NCBI GenBank assembly: GCA_017552845.1
Contig: JAFZOE010000307.1
Span: 1-7,961 of the forward strand
DNA: 7,961 nucleotides
From: Clostridia bacterium
GTDB lineage: Bacteria > Bacillota > Clostridia > Oscillospirales > Acutalibacteraceae
Direction of reading: 5' to 3'
Positions 6,241 to 7,961 of this stretch are shown here, piece after piece. The translations under genes were made by a program, and so were the position numbers. Positions within the stretch are counted from its first letter, which is position 1; the number at the start of each line of letters is the position of its first letter. The notes under the pieces were generated by a model. The model was given only the letters and a program-made list of their open reading frames with translations, was not told the DNA's origin and did no database searches.

Positions 6241-7149
6241 ATGGAAAAACTATTTGAACTTCTCCATTTTGCCTGGAGGCAGGAAAACGCGGTTTACAGA
6301 ATAGGCGAAATCTTCTCGTCTGCGTTTGCGGGCGGATTCTCGTTCAAAAAGCTCATCGCGGTATTTGTGGCGGTTATCGAGATGTTCGGCTGCGTGCTGT
6401 TTGATATGCCGCTGACTCCCGCGGGCGGAGAGCTCAGCCTCGACGGCTATTCCCTTGTTTTCGAGGATGAATTTGACGGTGATACGCTCAATGAGGATAA
6501 CTGGTTTTACCGCTCCTCAGGCAGCAGACGAAACGGCTTCAACGCCGCCTCGCAGGTCAGGGTCGAAAACGGCAATCTCATCATGACCGCCGAATATCTT
6601 GAAAACGGCGAATTCGGTGCCGGATGGTATGCGGGTATGATTTCGCTCAGGGAGAAATACTGCCGCGGCTATTTTGAAATCAAATGCAAATGCAACGACG
6701 GTGGCGAATTCTGGAGCGCCTTCTGGATTCAGGCTGACAGCCCCTATACTCACAATATTTCAAAGGGCGGCCCAGGCGGCGCGGAGCTCGATATTTTTGA
6801 AGCTCCCTACGGCAACAAAAAAGGCTCGCCGCTCTATGATTCAGTAACCCAGACCATCCACTGCAACGGCTACGATGACAACGAAGAAAAAATCGATTCC
6901 CGTATGCTCGGCATTTTCAAAGGAAACAATATTTATAACGAATACAATACCTACGGCCTCGAATGGACCGAGGATGAATATATTTTCTATATCAACGGCG
7001 TTGAGACCGCACGCTCTTCTTTCGGAAACGGTGTCTCGCAGGTCGATGAGAGCGTAATCGTTTCCCTCGAAATCCCCGAAGAAATCACCCACTCAAAAGA
7101 TTTCACTTCTCAGTTCGTTGTTGATTATGTGAGAATCTATCAGAAATAA
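6241..7149 (+). CDS. Glycoside hydrolase family 16, membrane-anchored or secreted
   Basis: GH16 enzymes cleave beta-1,3/1,4-glucans or galactans by a retaining mechanism. The catalytic motif ELDIFE (residues 182-187) gives nucleophile Glu182, assisting Asp184 and acid/base Glu187. The ExDxxE spacing is the beta-bulge form found in laminarinase-, agarase- and carrageenase-type members, not the ExDxE of lichenases. Family strands are clear: LVFEDEFDGDTLNEDNW (72-88), the Gly-Tyr-Phe-Glu segment at 143-146, FWSAFWIQ (157-164), and the closing VVDYVRIYQK (293-302). Residues 37-57 form one hydrophobic segment after two lysines, preceded by about 36 residues that would stay in the cytoplasm if it is a signal anchor. 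The total of 302 residues holds only the catalytic domain, without a carbohydrate-binding module or LPXTG signal. GAGGAA (6230-6235) lies 5 bases before the ATG. It is the last gene of the run, 24 bases after its neighbour. The exact substrate cannot be read from sequence. Confidence 0.9.
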   Translation: MEKLFELLHFAWRQENAVYRIGEIFSSAFAGGFSFKKLIAVFVAVIEMFGCVLFDMPLTPAGGELSLDGYSLVFEDEFDGDTLNEDNWFYRSSGSRRNGFNAASQVRVENGNLIMTAEYLENGEFGAGWYAGMISLREKYCRGYFEIKCKCNDGGEFWSAFWIQADSPYTHNISKGGPGGAELDIFEAPYGNKKGSPLYDSVTQTIHCNGYDDNEEKIDSRMLGIFKGNNIYNEYNTYGLEWTEDEYIFYINGVETARSSFGNGVSQVDESVIVSLEIPEEITHSKDFTSQFVVDYVRIYQK

Positions 7150-7159
7150 GAATATGACA

Positions 7160-7192
7160 AAAACCCCTGCGGCGAAAAACCGTAGGGGTTTT
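7160..7192. terminator. Bidirectional rho-independent terminator between GH16 and clpB
   Basis: A 13-bp stem pairs 7160-7172 with 7180-7192 around the 7-base loop CGAAAAA. The arms are AAAACCCCTGCGG and CCGTAGGGGTTTT, with one G-U wobble. On the + strand the stem ends in TTTT, and on the - strand the complement of the 5' A-run gives TTTTT, so it can terminate both converging transcripts. It occupies nearly the whole 54-base gap between the two stop codons. Confidence 0.92.
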
Positions 7193-7203
7193 ATGATGAA
7201 AAA

Positions 7204-7961
7204 TTATTGTTTTATATTGCCTGTCAGCTCGTTGCCGTCAAAATCGATGATAAGCGTTGAGCCGGGGGCGGGATCGTCAGCGATAATCAGCTTTGCCGCG
7301 AGCGTTTCGACTCTTGACTGCAGGAATCTCTTGAGCGGCCTCGCGCCGTAAACGGGATCATAGCCTTCGTCTGCGATGAATTTTTTCGCTTCGGGAGTGA
7401 TTTCAAGGCCGAGCTGTTTATCTTCAAGACGCTTCCTCAGCGATTCGATAAGCAGATCGATAATGCCGTCAATATTCTCTCTCGTGAGCGGCTTGTAGAA
7501 TACTGTCTCGTCGATTCTGTTGAGAAATTCGGGTCTGAACGAATTCTTGAGAAGCATCTGAATCTGCGCCCTCGCGTTCTCCGATATTTCTCCGTTTTCA
7601 ATGCCGTCAAGGATTATATCCGAGCCGAGGTTCGAGGTCATGATGATAATTGTATTCTTGAAATCGACCGTTCTGCCCTGGGAATCTGTGATTCTGCCGT
7701 CATCGAGCACCTGGAGAAGAACGTTGAAAACATCGGGATGAGCCTTCTCGATTTCGTCAAAGAGCACTACGCTGTAAGGCCTTCTGCGGACCGCTTCGGT
7801 GAGCTGACCGCCCTCGTCATAGCCGACATATCCCGGAGGCGCGCCGATAAGACGGGATACGGAGAATTTCTCCATATATTCGCTCATATCTATTCTCACC
7901 ATATTGTGCTCGTCATCAAAGAGAGCCTGGGCGAGCGCCTTCGCGAGCTCGGTTTTGCCCA
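7204..7961 (-). CDS. clpB: ATP-dependent chaperone ClpB, C-terminal AAA+ domain (5'-truncated)
   Basis: ClpB is a hexameric Hsp100 disaggregase that threads aggregated protein through its pore with help from DnaK. The window holds the last 251 full codons. They begin in the second nucleotide-binding domain at Walker A (GKTELAKALA), then pore loop GYVG (visible residues 43-46), Walker B VVLFDEIEKAH (Asp68-Glu69), sensor 1 in TSN (Asn110), the arginine finger in FLNRID (Arg148) and sensor 2 GAR (Arg207). The stretch from IGAPPGYVGYDEGG to DSQGRTVDFKN is the typical ClpB form. A ClpC or ClpA paralogue is less likely but shares much of this domain. The C-terminal end (LTGNIKQ) is short, as usual. 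The promoter, the N domain, the first ATPase domain and the middle coiled coil lie outside the window, so a CIRCE/HrcA or CtsR site cannot be checked. The gene converges on the GH16 gene across the shared terminator. Confidence 0.93.
   Translation of the reverse strand, partial: GKTELAKALAQALFDDEHNMVRIDMSEYMEKFSVSRLIGAPPGYVGYDEGGQLTEAVRRRPYSVVLFDEIEKAHPDVFNVLLQVLDDGRITDSQGRTVDFKNTIIIMTSNLGSDIILDGIENGEISENARAQIQMLLKNSFRPEFLNRIDETVFYKPLTRENIDGIIDLLIESLRKRLEDKQLGLEITPEAKKFIADEGYDPVYGARPLKRFLQSRVETLAAKLIIADDPAPGSTLIIDFDGNELTGNIKQ

Noticed and set aside
6213..6241. TTGAAT and TTTATA with 17-base spacing just before the GH16 gene
   Set aside because: Transcription would start beyond the GH16 ATG and omit its ribosome site, so it cannot be the promoter of that gene; both boxes are also weak.
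6382..6396. Possible lipobox (MFGC, Cys51) in the GH16 N-terminus
   Set aside because: Position -3 is Met and -2 is Phe, not the usual Leu and Ser/Ala/Thr, a charged Glu lies in the hydrophobic stretch, and the hydrophobic run continues past the Cys.
7154..7351. Short + strand open frame after GH16
   Set aside because: It runs through the terminator hairpin and then antisense to clpB, and has no ribosome site.
1..7961. Search for CRISPR repeats, insertion-sequence ends, tRNA or rRNA genes and riboswitches
   Set aside because: No regularly spaced repeats, terminal inverted repeats, cloverleaf or conserved RNA motifs were seen; intergenic space is only a few bases except for the terminator region.

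Overview
The window appears to come from a Gram-positive anaerobe of the class Clostridia, perhaps a gut Oscillospirales/Ruminococcaceae-like lineage. This is inferred from the Firmicutes-type class II GalT, the purine-rich Shine-Dalgarno sequences and tight gene packing, and the style of the small conserved proteins. No rRNA or other lineage marker is present, so the assignment is tentative.

Layout: positions 1-7149 hold eight genes on the + strand, with junctions of +1, +4, -4, -1, +1, +2 and +24 bases. No internal terminator or convincing internal promoter was seen, so they probably form one transcription unit whose start lies outside the window. In order they are: (1) the C-terminal part of an alpha/beta-hydrolase with a lipase-like Asp/His arrangement and an all-beta C-terminal region; (2) class II galactose-1-phosphate uridylyltransferase (galT); (3) a DEDDh 3'-5' exonuclease with a C-terminal zinc ribbon and acidic tail; (4) dTDP-glucose 4,6-dehydratase (rfbB/rmlB); (5) a PHP-domain metallo-phosphoesterase; (6) and (7) two small uncharacterised proteins, the second resembling the SF0329 family; (8) a membrane-anchored or secreted GH16 glycoside hydrolase. 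A strong hairpin at 7160-7192 closes the run and also serves the convergent gene. From 7204 to the window end the - strand carries the C-terminal AAA+ module of ClpB, cut at its Walker A motif.

Function: GalT and RfbB both act on nucleotide-activated sugars (UDP-hexose and dTDP-glucose). GH16 enzymes cleave beta-linked glucans or galactans outside the cell. The first gene may be a cell-envelope or exported lipase. A carbohydrate or cell-surface glycan theme is therefore plausible for part of the run. The exonuclease, the PHP protein and the two small proteins do not fit it clearly, and the run may simply be a compact housekeeping mixture. I do not see a defence system, CRISPR array, mobile element, RNA gene or clearly novel system. 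The parts most worth follow-up are the two small unknown proteins, the exonuclease-zinc ribbon protein, and the domain architecture of the truncated hydrolase.
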